A DNA stretch of 64,000 nucleotides, from contig NC_051096.1 in the NCBI RefSeq assembly GCF_901709675.1, positions 4,739,001 to 4,803,000 on the forward strand, read 5' to 3'. Under the pieces are notes generated by a model. It saw nothing but the letters and a program-made list of their open reading frames with translations, was not told where the DNA came from and made no database searches. Shown here piece by piece: positions 46,901-60,696 of this stretch; within the stretch, counting starts at the first letter, position 1, and every line of letters starts with the position of its first letter. The DNA is from Syngnathus acus (taxonomy: Eukaryota; Chordata; Actinopteri; Syngnathiformes; Syngnathidae). The position numbers and the translations under genes were made by a program.

Positions 46901-49900
46901 CTCCTGTGAGCGTGTCCTCCTATCACCATGAGTCAGGAGTGTTGGGCGGCAATTAAGATTGGGGAATCGAGGGGAAGGGGGGTTATATCGTGAAGACCCT
47001 GTTTGACTTCTTTCTTCTCACCCACCCTCCCTTCCGTTGTCATAACTGGTGGTTGGTGACGGGGGGGAAGTTTCCCACCCAGCGGCGGCTGCGTGCACAG
47101 CGTCAAACTGAGGGGACCCTTTGTCTCTCACCACCATACTGGAAGAGATGGTGTGCGTACAGACACGCACACAACATATACTCTCTACACATGCGTGTCC
47201 ACACATGTGTAGATGACACCAATCGTACTCTCATGCGCACTTTGCAGGTGACAAGCATGACATCCTGGAGCCCACTGGTACCTGCACACCTGTATCATGT
47301 ACATGTGTTTATTTCATTGGGATGACATGTGGTCGGCAAAGGCACGTGTCAGTGTAAGCGTGTGTTCGGACTCACCTGGCCTTGACGCGGCGGCGCTCAA
47401 GTCGGGGTGGCGGAGCGGTGACACCTGACGTGGCTCCTCTTGCCGCTCTCGCTCTCTCTGCTATGGTGTATAGGATCAGCAGCTACACCCTTGCACTGAC
47501 AGGAGAGGGGGAGACAGAGAGGAGGGGTTCTTATCCAGCCTGTCGGATCATACCACCCGCCTAGAGGGGATGCGGGGGAGCGGGCCGGACCGGCGGAGCC
47601 CTTGTGACGCTGGCGCCGATGCCCCGGAGTCGTCCCTGCTGTCTGCATGACGATGGTCTCTCCCGCCTTCCTCCGCTCTGATTGGACGACGCGCTTCCTC
47701 CTTCATCAAAATGTAAAATTCCAAGACAGAGAGTAGTGCGGCGCCGTGCGTATACGTGCGTGTGTTTGTGTGTGAAAAAGGCAGACAATGCGAGCGGGAG
47801 GGGAAAAAAAATAAAAAATGCGAGGAGCCTTTTGTGCACGTTACAGAAATACACGTCGGTCACGCTTGTATGACTGATTGCCTTTACAGCAGTGTGTGAG
47901 CACAAATGTGTTTTTGCGCCTTTGTGCGTCAAGCAGACGATAGACAAGATGCCATTGTCTGCGTGGGTGTGATGGAGGAAGAGGTAGTTCAGGGAAAAGA
48001 CAAAGAGCGAAAGAGAGAGCAGGACAAAGTGTGTCGAGAAAAGGCGACCTACACGTGTTAAAATTCATCTTTGTGTTGGACTGTCACTTTCTCTTAACAA
48101 TTTGACACACGCTCCCAAAGGAGACCATGTCAAGATGGTGGCCGACTTACCCCGCCGCCCTGCCCCTCCCCTCCCTCCAATAAAAACCTCTCACCTCCGC
48201 CTCCCGGCGGGACCTTCCATCCATTCATCCATATGTTGGAGGTCCCCGAAAACGTATTGAGGAAAAAAGGGCAGATAGACCAGGGTGAGTGAGGACGAAG
48301 CGCATCCACGGCGTTCACGTGCTCCAGTCTCTTCAGGATAAGCGGATGAAATACTGCTGACTCACGATGCCTGCATTGGAGCACACACAGAAGAAGAAGA
48401 AAAAAAAAAAAACAGACAAAGGCTGGAAATGAAAAAGAATCCTCCACCAAGGCATTACACAAATCTAGAATCTTCAACTCACCCCTGATAAGTTTATTCC
48501 AATCAAAGGCAGACCTCCGCCAAGGCCTTAGCACCGGAGCAACTACAAGAACAAAAAGTTAATACCAATTTGTAGCCATCATATATAAACTTAAAAACAG
48601 GTGAAAATAAAAATGTCGCCCTATTTTGTGAACTTAGGGTGCCATCCTCCTTGAAAACAGACCTTGGCTCTTTCCTGGCTTTTCTCCGTCTCTCTCCTGC
48701 TGCTGATTTAATTACCTTCTATATTTATCAGCGCTGGTGACGCTATTTTGGTTTGCCGACTCTTCTGGCTGATATCGGTGGGCTACATTATTCAGTGCGG
48801 GAGCTCGCCTGTGAAGAAACTGAAGTTCCGACGTTTCTCATGATCTATTTCACATACATGACTGTGTGCAATATGCGTTTTGAGGGGAGGTGTCTGTGTT
48901 TGCTTTAGCGCCAAAGCACAGAGATAAAGACTGCAGACTCGACAGTTCGGGCCTGGCAGACCCGCGTATGGATCGTCCTCCATATTTGCCTGTGATTTAT
49001 TATTGTTCCTCAGCAGAGGCCACAGTCATCTGAGAGATGATGGCCATATTGATCTGATAAACAGTTTCATTTACTGCCAAAGCCTGCCATTCATGCCCAC
49101 GTGCGTGCACACACACACATACACACACACACACAGCAGGAATAACCTAGCTTTCTGCTCCATCAATTCCCCACCCTCCTCCTCCACGTCTGCCGTGCTT
49201 CTTCTTCTCCTCCTCCCCCCCCTGCGGCCACCTCAGCCTCTCGACACTCTTTAACCCGTTCCTCTTCCACGTCTTCCTCGCCAACTTATCTTTATTCAAG
49301 GTTGTTTCTCACTACATGAAGATTATCCCGCCGGAGCCATCCGAAGGCAAAGCGACAAAAGCGTTTAACCTTACCCTCCGATTTGTCTTGTACTATTCCA
49401 TCGTGTTCCCGCAAGGACATTCTCTTGCGAATTCTTACATTTGGCTGTTTATTAAAATAGTAAAAAGAAAAAAAATAAGGGTGACTCAAAAACAAGATGG
49501 CATTCGCAAGTGTTCAACAATTATCACAAAGTGGACAAAGGAAACATCACAAAGCATAAATCCACTCCAAGTTCATCACAAGGCCATGTGAGGACTGTGA
49601 CACACTGATTATTTTTCTAGAATAATCACAAGGTTGCTGACAAAGAAACAGTAGACCAAGTCTATATTTTCTAATATTTGAGATGATACAATTACAACAA
49701 TTAAGGGCTGACTTTGTTATTATTTCAGGTTTACATTCAACTTTTTTTCAGTGTGGTGATGACATCAAAATAATATTGAAATCCACCAACGACAACATTT
49801 TTGTTGTTGTAATTATTGGATAATCTGGGTGTAAATCACACCAATTTGAACCTAACTCTTGTATACTGTTCTTATAAAGGACATTTTTATGATGTGAGCA

Positions 49901-52900
49901 TGTGTTAATATAATTTAGGGCTCATATCTGCTAATTACCACCTACTTTAAATGAATTTGCAGACCACCGAAATGAAGTGCTAGCTTGACGTCGTGTCCTA
50001 ATCTGCCATTAGGCAGGACTTTGTACTCAGTAGATTCGCAACTGTGTAATTGATGTTATGGGTCACACGTCTTTAATTAGCCCGACAAGAGGGTTATTGC
50101 GAAACTCGGGCAATTTAACAATTGTGAAATAATTCAACTTGTTAATATTTTGCAATTAGATGTTTTGCGCTAATGTGGAAAGAAAATGAGGGATAATCGT
50201 GGCGGTCTCGACTGATGTGTGGCTTGCATGTCTTTCTGTGAGTGTGCACATGATTTGGGAGTAAACACTAAATGGCATCCACCAGGAAATGTATAACATA
50301 TTCACACACACAAGTACACACTCACACACACACTCGAAGGCTTTCAGTTTCTAAATCAATCCCACATCCGTAGCTAATGCAGTGCCGGGCCCTCTTCAGG
50401 AAACATTAGGCCTATTAGTCAAAGTGTATGCATTCCTGTATATGCATGTGTGTGTGTGTGTGTGTTTTGAGTGGGTGTGGAAGCCGCACACTCAGCACGA
50501 GCTGATCTCAGTGGATCCCGTGAGGTCAGCAGGTGCAATAGGGAATAAGGGACCATCTTATTGTGCGTGTGTGTGTGTTCGCTCCCTCGATATCCTCTGG
50601 GCTCTTTATCGCTCTAAAATTATCCTCCATTTACTGGAAGTCAGGCCGAGATGAGTCGGGGGAAGAAGGGAGGGGGGGGGTTATGGGCACTCTTGTTTGA
50701 ACGTCCAGCTAGATCACTTGTGGTTGTAGCACAACTTAAAGAGACAAATGGTTGTCAAATACTGCAAGGTAATGTAATTTAATACTGCACGCGTTGATAG
50801 AGTGCAACTTCCGGAGAAAAATGTATCGAAAGTAGTGTTGATCTGAGGAAGTTTTTATAAAGTACAATTGGATTGCATTTTATTTTTATTAATACTTTTT
50901 TGGATGCTGTTTTGTTTTTAGTTACAAGCGTGGTCACGATGCAAATTAAATTTGTAGGTCAAGGCACCACTTTATTTCCTTTGCTGAATGTATAGCGTAG
51001 GTGCTGACATTGGACCTTAAACGCGACATTTACATCAAACACCATCTAGTGATAAATATCCATACTCTATATAGTTGCTTTTGTTCCTTCGCCTCACATG
51101 GCCCTCGGCCCTCCACTTCCTCGTCGTCTCCCTCACACTGTATTATATCCCTGGGGACAACGCGAGATGGATCAAGTCTCTACAAATCAATATCATCCAT
51201 TCATGTGGCTGCAGCTCATGCATGGTCATGTGAACCGGCACTCTGGTACATGCACGCACAAAAGTTGCTGAATCGATATAATTGCATCTCGGAACGAGCG
51301 CGGCTGTAGGAGGGTGAGGGGCGGAAATGGACTCAAAATGCGTTTTATGGTGATTGCAAAATAGATAGAAGTTGCTGGGAATTTTCTTTCTTTGGGCATC
51401 AGCGATAATATTAGCCTCCAACGACAGCGGAAGGAAGTCTCCAGATAATAGACGTGCAGATTGGCCGAGGCTACAAACCACGAAGGATGGAAAAGTGAGA
51501 GGGAGGAGACGATGGAGGAAACTAATGGAGAGAGCAAGACAGTGAAGCCCGGCCATTATAAATCATATCCACTCTTGGCGCCAGCCGCGTATCCTAGCAA
51601 CCAGACAGACTCTGCATCCCTGCCGCCCCCTGTCTACAGTATGTATCGCTCACAGCCCTGGTAACTCTTTTTACCCATAGTGCACTGGGCCATGCCCACA
51701 AAAACTCCTGACACACACGCTTATGGCGATAGCTGCACTATCGAGTGTGCGGTTCGGGCTGCTGAGATCTAACGAGAACTGACTGTTGGGCCAACAAAGA
51801 ACTCAGTGCACACGCGGTTTTCCAAACACAATATAAAAAATGCAACAGTGACAATTCTAGCACATGTGCAGACAGGAATTATTCATGCATCTATTTTCTA
51901 TCATGCTTATCCTCAATGTGTGAGAAGATAATCTCTGCATCATGCGTATTTTTTTTTACAGAAAATCATATTCATAAAAAAAAAATCGAATTACCCATGA
52001 AGGCCTGGTTGTCACTGGATGACACTAAACAGACTCTCCTGTACACAGCAGTTTCAATGCCTTACTTTTTCCCATTCGGAGTGGTCAGGGGGACACAAAC
52101 ACATCATTTATGTGTGTGGGTGTGTGTATGAGTGCGGCAAGAACGATGCACTCAGCAGCCACTCAGTCATCCCATAGCCCAAGTGCCACCACAAGTAGGT
52201 GGTATGAGAGGAAAATGGTGTTTGAGAAATAAAGGACAAAGTAGCCAGTGTGTAAGAAGTATACATACATAGAGGACACGAGCACGCCCCCTTGCGGACA
52301 CAGACAGGCATGGGTCTCCTCCCACAGTGTTTTCTTTTCCTGTTGAATGTATCAAATCAAATAATTTGCATTCGGTTAAACGCAGAGCATAAAGCACACC
52401 ATTAATTTTGTTTGTTAACAGTCAGTTTGATGGATTTGTGCCAGCACATTAAATTCTTCCATTTAATACCGTGTGCAAAAGTGACTGGATGATGCTTTTG
52501 AGGTTTTCAAGGGTACCACTTTTTTAATCTATAAGATAAAACCTCTTTTAACATTTAATGAGATTCAGGGAGAGAGGGGGGGAAAGTAAAAGAAGAAGAA
52601 AAAATAGTAAAGATAGCAAAAGCGCTCTTCCTAAAGCAATGGGATCATACTGTACACTCAAATCCTGGAGGATAATGAATTAAATTAACTTTTCATTTAA
52701 TCTCTCGCCTCTTATCTTAAAACTGTACAGCCAAGTTTATGCAGATAAGCTTAGGTTTAATCTCTAACTTGGTAATTATCTTTTTCGTCTATTGTCAGCC
52801 TTCAAAAAACTCATTCCTAGTGTGTCATTGCACAAGGTGGAGTGGAGACGCCATTCTTAAAAAAAAAAAAAAAATCTAATATCTTAAACCACTGACATAC

Positions 52901-53700
52901 TTTCGCGTGGAAACAGACTTGTGGCCTTCAACCTATACACCTGATTAAACAGGCAGGCTACAGAAAGCTCACATTACTCAGGCAAAATAATAGTTAATAA
53001 AAATAAACACACATAAAGGGAATTAATGCAAAGTACTCGTCAGTGGCTCATGCAACATTAAAACCTTGATGGGCCAAATGGTTCAAAGTTGGAGGATTGC
53101 TAATAATTGTCCCTCAAGCGTGCACGTTGCTATAAATAACTTCCGATTAAAACATTAATTCAATCTGATTGGAAATTGCAATGGCTTCGATTCCATAAGA
53201 AGTCACAGTTTGTTATGGATGCCATTTTGCTCTTTTTTTTTTTTTTTTTTTACTTTTCAGCAATTATTCTGTCATTGTTTCTTTGTAATTGTCGCAATGT
53301 TTACGTACCTCTTTGAGGGCGTCATTTGAAGGAAAATGGTTTGAATACAGTTGTCATTTATTTAATCAAACATGTGACCACTAACTCGAATAGCGACGTC
53401 AACAAATTGGCTTTGTTTTCAACAAGTACTGTTGTGTTCAATGACATTCGGCCACACGTCTGAACGTTGCGTTAAAGTAGGCAGACCGGCAGAAAATTAC
53501 ACTGCTCTACTTAAAATTCTAATCTAGCTAAACATCTACAATAATATTAAGATACATTTCGACTTGTGGAAAATCATCCTCTTGTATCATGTTATCCTTC
53601 CGTTTGTGTTCGTGGGGCGTAATCCTCACTTCCAGTTAAGTCTATTTACGCGGAGTGTACTTGAACGCAACATGATAAATTCTGACATTTCTCCTACTCG
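41000..53700. other. 12.7-kb gene-poor interval
   Basis: No exon series with continuing phase or a recognisable domain was found. The longest open frame (41397-41975) crosses homopolymer and TG tracts and looks spurious. Several segments are repeat-poor and rich in homeodomain-like TAATTA/ATTTAAT words: 42160-42400, 42700-42760, 43970-44050, 49890-50180, 52640-52810 and 52960-53180. They are the best candidates for conserved regulatory DNA. The interval also has short CA/TG runs (near 45460, 49110, 50450) and CT-rich stretches. Confidence 0.4.
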
Positions 53701-53721
53701 GTCGTAGGACCACCGTTAAAC

Positions 53722-55746
53722 ATGTTTAGTATGGCGGAGTGGGATCCACCTGCCAAGGAACAGAGGTACGATTATGGTTTTGAACATTTTAACCTCCTAA
53801 AATCCACTAGTGTGTCTTACGATGCGATCTCAACATTGCTCCGTTATTTTCTTGAACGAGTTGACAACACGCCCGGGTAGCTACTGTCAATCGCCATTCG
53901 TCTGTTTGGGAAAGTGCACCAAACTTCTATGCCAAATAGTTATTTTTTGAGAATTTCTCTTACTTTGTGCGGACTTGACTGTGAATATTTTATTTCTGAA
54001 AGGTTTTGCTATCTGATTGTTTATTCGGCGTGTAGTTTAGCTAGTCTTGCTGGATGTTCTGTCGAAACACCTCTTTTAAACTCCCCTTCTTGACTGCCTG
54101 TCGGTTCTAAGAATGTCGAATTTTAGTACTGAATGTATTTTTTTGATATTTGTAAAACAGTCGAGTAGTTTCATTTAGAACATGTTGTCAAATTCTGCTA
54201 GAATGGATTGTCAGGGAAGTCCCAGACTGCATGTCAGCAATGATAAGGAAAATGTCATGGTCAAAGTTCAATCGAAGGTCACCGGCCATATATAGGATTT
54301 GCTTTTTAAAAAAAGAAAAAAACATCCACCCATTTCATTTTTCGTCTGCAGCTCCTGGTTATTAAGTTGGCTGCCATCATGGTGCCCCACTTCCCTCACT
54401 CAGCTTAAAGATGCAGAGGAGAAAATGCTGAAAAGTAAGAGATGTGAAAAGATGATTTTTGTGTTCAACAAACCTTTGATCCATATATTTCTTACCTTGA
54501 TCCTTAACACTGTAGGTGTCAAGCAGCCTTTCTCCAGACAGCATGTCCGCATCTCCAACGGAAACTACCTGTGGACCATCGCCTTCCAGCCACCCTCCAT
54601 TCCACAGTCCAGGCCTCCTCTGGTTTTGCTGCACGGCTTTGGCGGCGGCGTGGCCCTGTGGACTCAAAATCTGGACTCACTCTCCAGCGGCGGTGCCGTC
54701 TACGCCGTGGACTTGCTGGGCTTCGGCCGAAGCAGCCGGCCGCTGTTCAGCGGTGAGCCCGAGGGGGCCGAGGAGCAGTTTGTGGACGCGCTGGAGGAAT
54801 GGAGGGAGAAGCTGGGCCTGCAGGAAATGCTGCTGCTGGGACACAACCTGGGAGGATATTTATCTGCTGCCTATACTCTCAGATACCCAAACAGGTAGAC
54901 CAGCACAATACATCACCAGGTCACAGGTCACCAATTTATTGTGCTCACTAAAGATTTGCTGTGTGTGTGTAGGGTAAAACATTTGCTGCTGGTAGAGCCA
55001 TGGGGGTTCCCCGCCCGTCCTGAGAACCCGCACCATAACTCCATCCCAGTGTGGATCAGAGCCATGGGGGCCGTCATGAGCCCCTTCAACCCGCTAGCTG
55101 GCCTCAGGCTAGCCGGGCCTTTAGGTTGGTACAGTACACACAGCAGATCAGTGTTGACAGGCTTGTAATGTTTTCATTCCTCCCCTCAGGTCCGACGCTG
55201 GTCCAAACAATCAGATCTGACTTCAAGCAGAAGTACTCCTCCATTTTTGATGACAACACCGTGTCCAACTACATCTACCATCTCAATGCTCAGACTCCCA
55301 GGTAGGCCACTTTACACAACGATGGAATCCACTTTGTCCAACCAACCCAGTGAAGACATGCACGTTCCTGTTTTAGCGGCGAAACAGCGTTCAAGAACAT
55401 GACCATCCCGTACGGCTGGGCGAAGCGGCCCATGTTGGAGCGCATCGGACAAGTTCAGGCGGGAATTCCCATTTCTTTTATTTACGGCTCGCGATCAAGC
55501 ATCGACAGCGCCTCAGGATATGCCTTCAAGAAAACCAGGCCGGAGGTTGGAATCACGGTAAGAGCTTTTCGTACATTTCGCACATAGAAAGAATGTGATG
55601 GAAGTATTTCTAATCTGCTTTCTTATATTTGACAGGTCATTCGAGGAGCGGGCCATTACGTTTTTGCCGATCAGCCTGAAGACTTCAACCAAACAGTCCA
55701 CAGCATCCTCTCCAGAACCAGCTCAGACTTTGACCTGAAACCATGA
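53722..55746 (+). CDS. abhd5: ABHD5 / CGI-58 lipase co-activator
   Basis: Seven exons: 53722-53765, 54352-54434, 54516-54894, 54973-55124, 55190-55301, 55377-55557, 55636-55746. The phases match and give 353 residues (human about 349). A second in-frame ATG at 53731 has a better context, so the first three residues are uncertain. The Trp-rich N-terminal patch ([15 protein letters not shown]) is the lipid-droplet anchor region. An alpha/beta-hydrolase core follows: [10 protein letters not shown] (oxyanion side), [11 protein letters not shown], the nucleophile-elbow motif GHNLGG with Asn in place of catalytic Ser, and [14 protein letters not shown] carrying the conserved His. ABHD5 has no lipase activity of its own; it activates ATGL on lipid droplets to break down triacylglycerol. 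Identification is near certain. Confidence 0.97.
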
Positions 55747-56800
55747 CATTTTTTTTTTTTTTTTTTTATAAACCTCACCACTAAACAGGGACCACTAAAC
55801 CATTTAAGTTTCTCTTTCACGCACTTTACCGACCGGAGACGCTCGTCTGCCACTCGGGATAAACTCTCCCTTGGCCTCCGAGGATTGCGTCAAAAAGCTG
55901 GTGTGAATAATGCGATCACGTGCCTTTGGGAAAAGATGTGGGGCAACTCTTATCTGGATGTGGAAAGACAATTCTCCCAAGTGGACATCTTGTTCGGAGC
56001 ACGGATCTATACAGAATGTTCTGGCAGATACGAGGGAAAAAGTAAATAGGACAAAGGGCAACTGCTCGCCTGTGTGTGTGTGTGTATGTGTGTGTTGGTT
56101 CTAGGAATCCTCTCCTAACCTAACCAGTAGGTGTCAGCACAGCACACTGCCTCAACTGGTTTGTTACACAGTCCATGATCCTCTAGAAGTTGCTGGGTTT
56201 TTTTTTTTAGGAGGTTGGAATTCTACAAAAAAAAAGTACACACACACACACAATCTGTTGCCTAAAATGTGCAGCAGTATATGAGGTGTGTCAGAAAAAC
56301 TCCAGGACAGGAGTCACAAAAGATGTACAGTGGCGATATATAAAAAGTCTACACACCCCTGTTAGTAAAGGTTTTTGTAAAAAAGAAAAATGCCCCAAAG
56401 TATTATACTGTTCACTTTGCACATTAAAGGGGTAAATCACAGCCACCAGTCCTGGAACATTTCAGACATCACCTCATATTGTTCCACTGTCTTCCATTGG
56501 AACACAAGGGAACATTAAATGGTTAGCCAAGTAGGAATTCATGTTTGTAGCTTGATTTTTTTTTGGTGTGTTCTTATTTCATGTGTTTAACAAACTTTTT
56601 AAAATGAAAAAATGTGGTTTCCTACCTGCAGCTCAAATGTACTCAAATATATCATGTAATTTTATCAACAATATATACGTACATAATCTCATAAACAACA
56701 CAAGAGATGTGAATTTAAAAGCTATTTGCAAGGAAATTTGTGTCTGCTTTCATAACTTCATGTGACTGTTAATAAATGATTTTTTGGAATTTTAAAAATT
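55747..56800 (+). other. abhd5: abhd5 3' UTR
   Basis: The stretch after the stop opens with a poly-T run and contains TG and CA microsatellites and a DNA-transposon-like fragment. It ends at AATAAA (56771-56776), the first canonical hexamer on this strand in a suitable place. Confidence 0.5.
56336..56500. mobile_element. Fragment of a fish DNA-transposon-type repeat
   Basis: The words ATATAAAAAGTCTACACACC CCTGTT, followed by a Lys/Val-poor A-rich tract and CACATTAAAGGGG, resemble a short repeat I recall as common in fish genomes (Tc1-like MITE type). Only one terminus is clear, so it is truncated or diverged. It lies in the abhd5 3' UTR. Confidence 0.4.
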
Positions 56801-57385
56801 GTATGTATGCATTATTTTTTTAGGGGGAAGGATATGACTAGTTAGGTTCATACAAACGTTTATGTGCAGAGGCTTGAGCCGTGTTGAACTGAACATCTGA
56901 CAGCACTCCCACTCTCAGAGGCTATTTTAGCTGTCCTCACGTGGATGCAGCCAGGTTCGTCTGGGTACACTTAAGGGGAACTGCATCCAACACAGAGGTG
57001 TTTAGGTGACACCATTTAGGGTCAACACATTAGAAAATGATTACAACTGAATGTTATTATTGCCATTCTAAATGACACTGGAGATTTTTTTTTTTCATGG
57101 TCTGGCTTGTGAGTGAAGGCCCCATCTGCATCTGCCAGTTTGTGTCAATGCACAGACATCAACGGCAGTGCACTTGGAGCGTCTCCTGGCAACAATGTAG
57201 TCACGGAGACCAAGTCTGTTGGACTGCCAAGCTCCAGGAAGTAACGCTGTGCTCGAACACGGTAATGATAGGTTGTTGCTCCATGCAGACGCCCTGCTCT
57301 GCGGGGAAAAAATACACATACATGTAAGGCACTGGACCATGTGAATTGATGGTGGTGTATTTTTTCCCCACAGCATGGCTCTTAA

Positions 57386-57710
57386 AGTGAGTGCTGAGAA
57401 GAACGACGTTTGCGGTACAAAGTGTACTAGTTTACGGTTTATAATTTTTATTTTAATATTTTATTTTAATATCTTAATATTATTTTAATATCTTAATATT
57501 TTAATATTATTGTAATACTATTTTAATATTATTTTAATATCTTAATATTTTAATATTTAGATTTAGAATATTCGTAATGGTTTAAGCATGTGTTTCAGAC
57601 ATTTACCGCGAGAGGGCGACAGAGCAATACAAAACATCCGCCCACCATCAATTTGGCCCTTACGAAAGTGAGCGCTGACAAGAACGGTATGCGGTGCAAG
57701 TGTAAAAAAG
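57386..57710. repeat. Diverged direct repeat flanking an (ATTTTAAT)n tract
   Basis: GTGAGTGCTGAGAAGAACG near 57386 recurs as GTGAGCGCTGACAAGAACG near 57669, each followed by a variant of TGCGGT(A/G)CAA. Between them, 57430-57560 is an A/T minisatellite of ATTTTAATATCTTA-type units. This looks like one duplication with an expanded A/T core. No gene is seen. Confidence 0.7.
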
Positions 57711-57829
57711 ACGGGAAAGAAATAAAAAGACATATTGATTTTTACATGCTCATCAATTACATTTTCAAAAGAAAAAATATTTTAATATTACTGTGTGCTA
57801 TTTCTGTGACTTTTACAAATCTTATATGA

Positions 57830-59489
57830 CTAAAAACTTTTTTTTTAAAATGTATCTATTTTATCATTAAACTTAACATGATGGTTTTCAGGGGTTAATT
57901 CAATTTCATAAATATGAAACATGTCAACAAAACATTTTTTGCATTACTGTAAAGATCCAAACGGATCATCTGAGTATTTTTCATCCTTCAGTGCACATGC
58001 AGAACATGCATGATTTCCAGAGCCTGCACGCTTGTCACTCCATGACACCCACACACACTCCCATGGGAACACACAATCATTCCATTACCACAAAATGAGT
58101 GAAGTGACAGAAGCTCGCATCCTGTGAAAGGCGCCATTAACACAAGCCCATCACCAACCGGCTTTGACTTCCTCCGTAGTAATCAGCAGCATTGTGTGCT
58201 GCTTTACAAACGATAACACTAAATGCCTATTCACTTTGCTTTTTTTCCCCCAAACAACACAATCTATCCTATCCTCTTGGCCATTTGCAAATAAATATAA
58301 TGCAGTGGGTAGCCATGGTGTTCCTGCCAAGCTGGCCTGCACTTTATTTTTAAATAGGTTGCTAGGGTTAACCAAATAATGAAGTTAAAAGTTCCAATGC
58401 AGCTGCAAGGCAAATGGGCTAAAACTAAAAATAAAGTGAAGACAGCTGGCAGGGAGGAGGGGGGTCGGCTGTGAGACGTAAGGGGCCAGCTGGGGAGCCT
58501 CGGAAGGCCAGACAGGTGACACGGCATGACACCACTCACTGAACACATTAGGGACACACACATGCATATTTACATATATGGTTTTGTTATAAAATGGAGC
58601 AGTTAAAAATACTTGGTGATTGGTGCACATTTCAGAAGTGTGATAGTATTAAGTGTAACACTGTCGGTGCACGCTGACCCAGCACAAGCAGATCATCTGT
58701 CACGTGCTCATGTTCCCAGCCAAGTGGAACAATATAGGCTGCTATGGTATGTAAGACACATGTTGCATTGTGGAGCAGTAACAAAGTTGCTGTTTTCCCC
58801 TCAGGACTTTGATTCTACAACTAAAGTGGGCTAAATCCACTTTTGTCATCTTGCAAGAGAGTCATTTATAGCTCGGTGTCCAATCAATCAATATTTCAGG
58901 ACTCATGATAAATAGCATTTACTACATGCAGATGCACCAGCACGACTTACTGTCAGAGTCTTCTCTCATTTTCTGAACTTCTTTCTGCGACGTTTTTGCA
59001 GGAGGGGAAGTCTGCAGGGTTCCACGGGAGCAGCCATCTTGGAAGTGGGCGTTGTCCCACTAATGAATCAGAAGTGCTGAATCCGATTAAAAAGCGCAAT
59101 TTTTATTTTGATATGAATGATATGCCTTTTCTTAATTTAAACATGGGAAAAGAAAATCCCCGCTGGAGCAGATTGCATTAATATGCGGTTGGGTGTGCAT
59201 GTGACACGCTTCATTCAAATTTTAAAGTCACGCTTTGACCTCGTGTGTGTTTGATCCCGCGTGGATTACACGGTGTTTGTGTGTCGTTGCATCATGATAA
59301 CACTTCCTCGAGCTCCTCATCCGATAGTCTGATCCCCTTCTTTGTGGAATACTAGTCCAGATGTTGTCGAGATTACAACTCACTTATTAGTGAAAGCGGA
59401 AGGGCAGTGTTTAAAAAAAATCAGATTAACATTCAAATATTAATCCAATGCAAGTTTTTACAAGGCAAATAAAAAGTTTTTGTCACACA
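57830..59489. other. abhd5-snrk intergenic DNA
   Basis: I see no supported gene. The sequence is moderately A/T-rich with a short CA run (58050). In human, ANO10 lies between SNRK and ABHD5; no anoctamin exon is recognisable here. Confidence 0.4.
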
Positions 59490-59513
59490 TCAACACCCTT
59501 TCATTCACATCAG

Positions 59514-59519
59514 TTTATT
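59514..59519 (-). terminator. snrk: snrk polyadenylation signal
   Basis: AATAAA on the minus strand, about 1.18 kb after the snrk stop codon. This implies a 3' UTR of about 1.2 kb (60696 to about 59490). The UTR has a poly-A/T-rich section near 60230-60400 and a short TA/TG run near 59670. Confidence 0.5.
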
Positions 59520-60696
59520 CTAATATACCTCTATCATATACATACAGTACAATATGCTCAAGACATATGGCACATCCATTATTGTTGTACATTTTGCAGT
59601 CGCTGGTGTCGCTGTGTGGCTACAGTAAAAAATGACTGTTTGTTCATCCCTCAGGTAGTACAGCTGTGTATATATATTTATATACACACACAGGTGGACT
59701 GAAGGTTGCTACAGCAAGGACACATGCACTGTCAAGATAAATATTCCACCAGGGGTGAGTCACACGTCCAAATGAACACAGCGATGCTTGATGTGGGTCA
59801 GGGAGGCACTGTTGTCATGGAGAAAATCCCCTCCTGTCCTGGGTTGTTTTTGGAATGACGCTACAACAGCGGCTACCATGATTCCGGTAAAACATCTGGA
59901 TGCGCCCGCTTAATTCCCTTTTCAACGTTAAGATAAAGAGCTGCCATTTTGGTGTACGTACGTACGTGTATGTACATGTGTGTAATGTTTTTTTTTTCAG
60001 TCTGAGTCATTTTTCAAGTTGTGGGTGTTTCAATAATCCAGCAGGAAAAGAGGAGTAATGGTGCTTTCTACGGCGATACGTCAACACTGAGATGAAGTGC
60101 TTCAGAGTTGTATTCACATATGTACATCAAAAGTCCGCTGCACACGCCACATTGGGTCGTGCAGGCTCTTGTCTTTTTTTTTTTTTTTGGATTATTTCTG
60201 AGCAGACACTCCAGATAGAAAAATAAAAGTGATGGAGTACAAAAAAAAAACTGCGCACCAACAGCTTACTTGACTCTTTCATTCGTCCCCAGTTTCATGA
60301 AAGCACGCTTTCAGTCGTCTTTTTTGTTTTCTTTTTCAATCAACACAAAAAAAAAAACACCACAGTTAAAAAAATAATAATTTAAAAATAAGTCAATAAA
60401 AACCAGCACAGTGCAACAAAACGTAATGAGATGAAAACCGCTCGGGTGTTCCTTCGAACAGCAAGTGTAGTCAGTGTGTTTGTGTGTTTACAAATTTTAC
60501 ATGATTGCGTGCAAACCTTGTGCGCGTAACATGAGTGCACTTAAAGCCTCTTTTTTTTTTTTTTTTTTTAAACAGGCCACATCTCAAAACGAAGTCGGCA
60601 TAAATGGCATTTGTGACGGAGATGGAATAAAAAGCTCGACGTGGCCTGAATGAAAAGACGATGAGTGCAGGAGTGTGTGGAACCCTAAGCCGCCCC

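Noticed and set aside
48130-48534. 134-residue minus-strand open frame with some splice-like edges
   Set aside because: The composition is driven by Gly/Phe/Leu runs over simple repeats, and no partner exons in phase were found.
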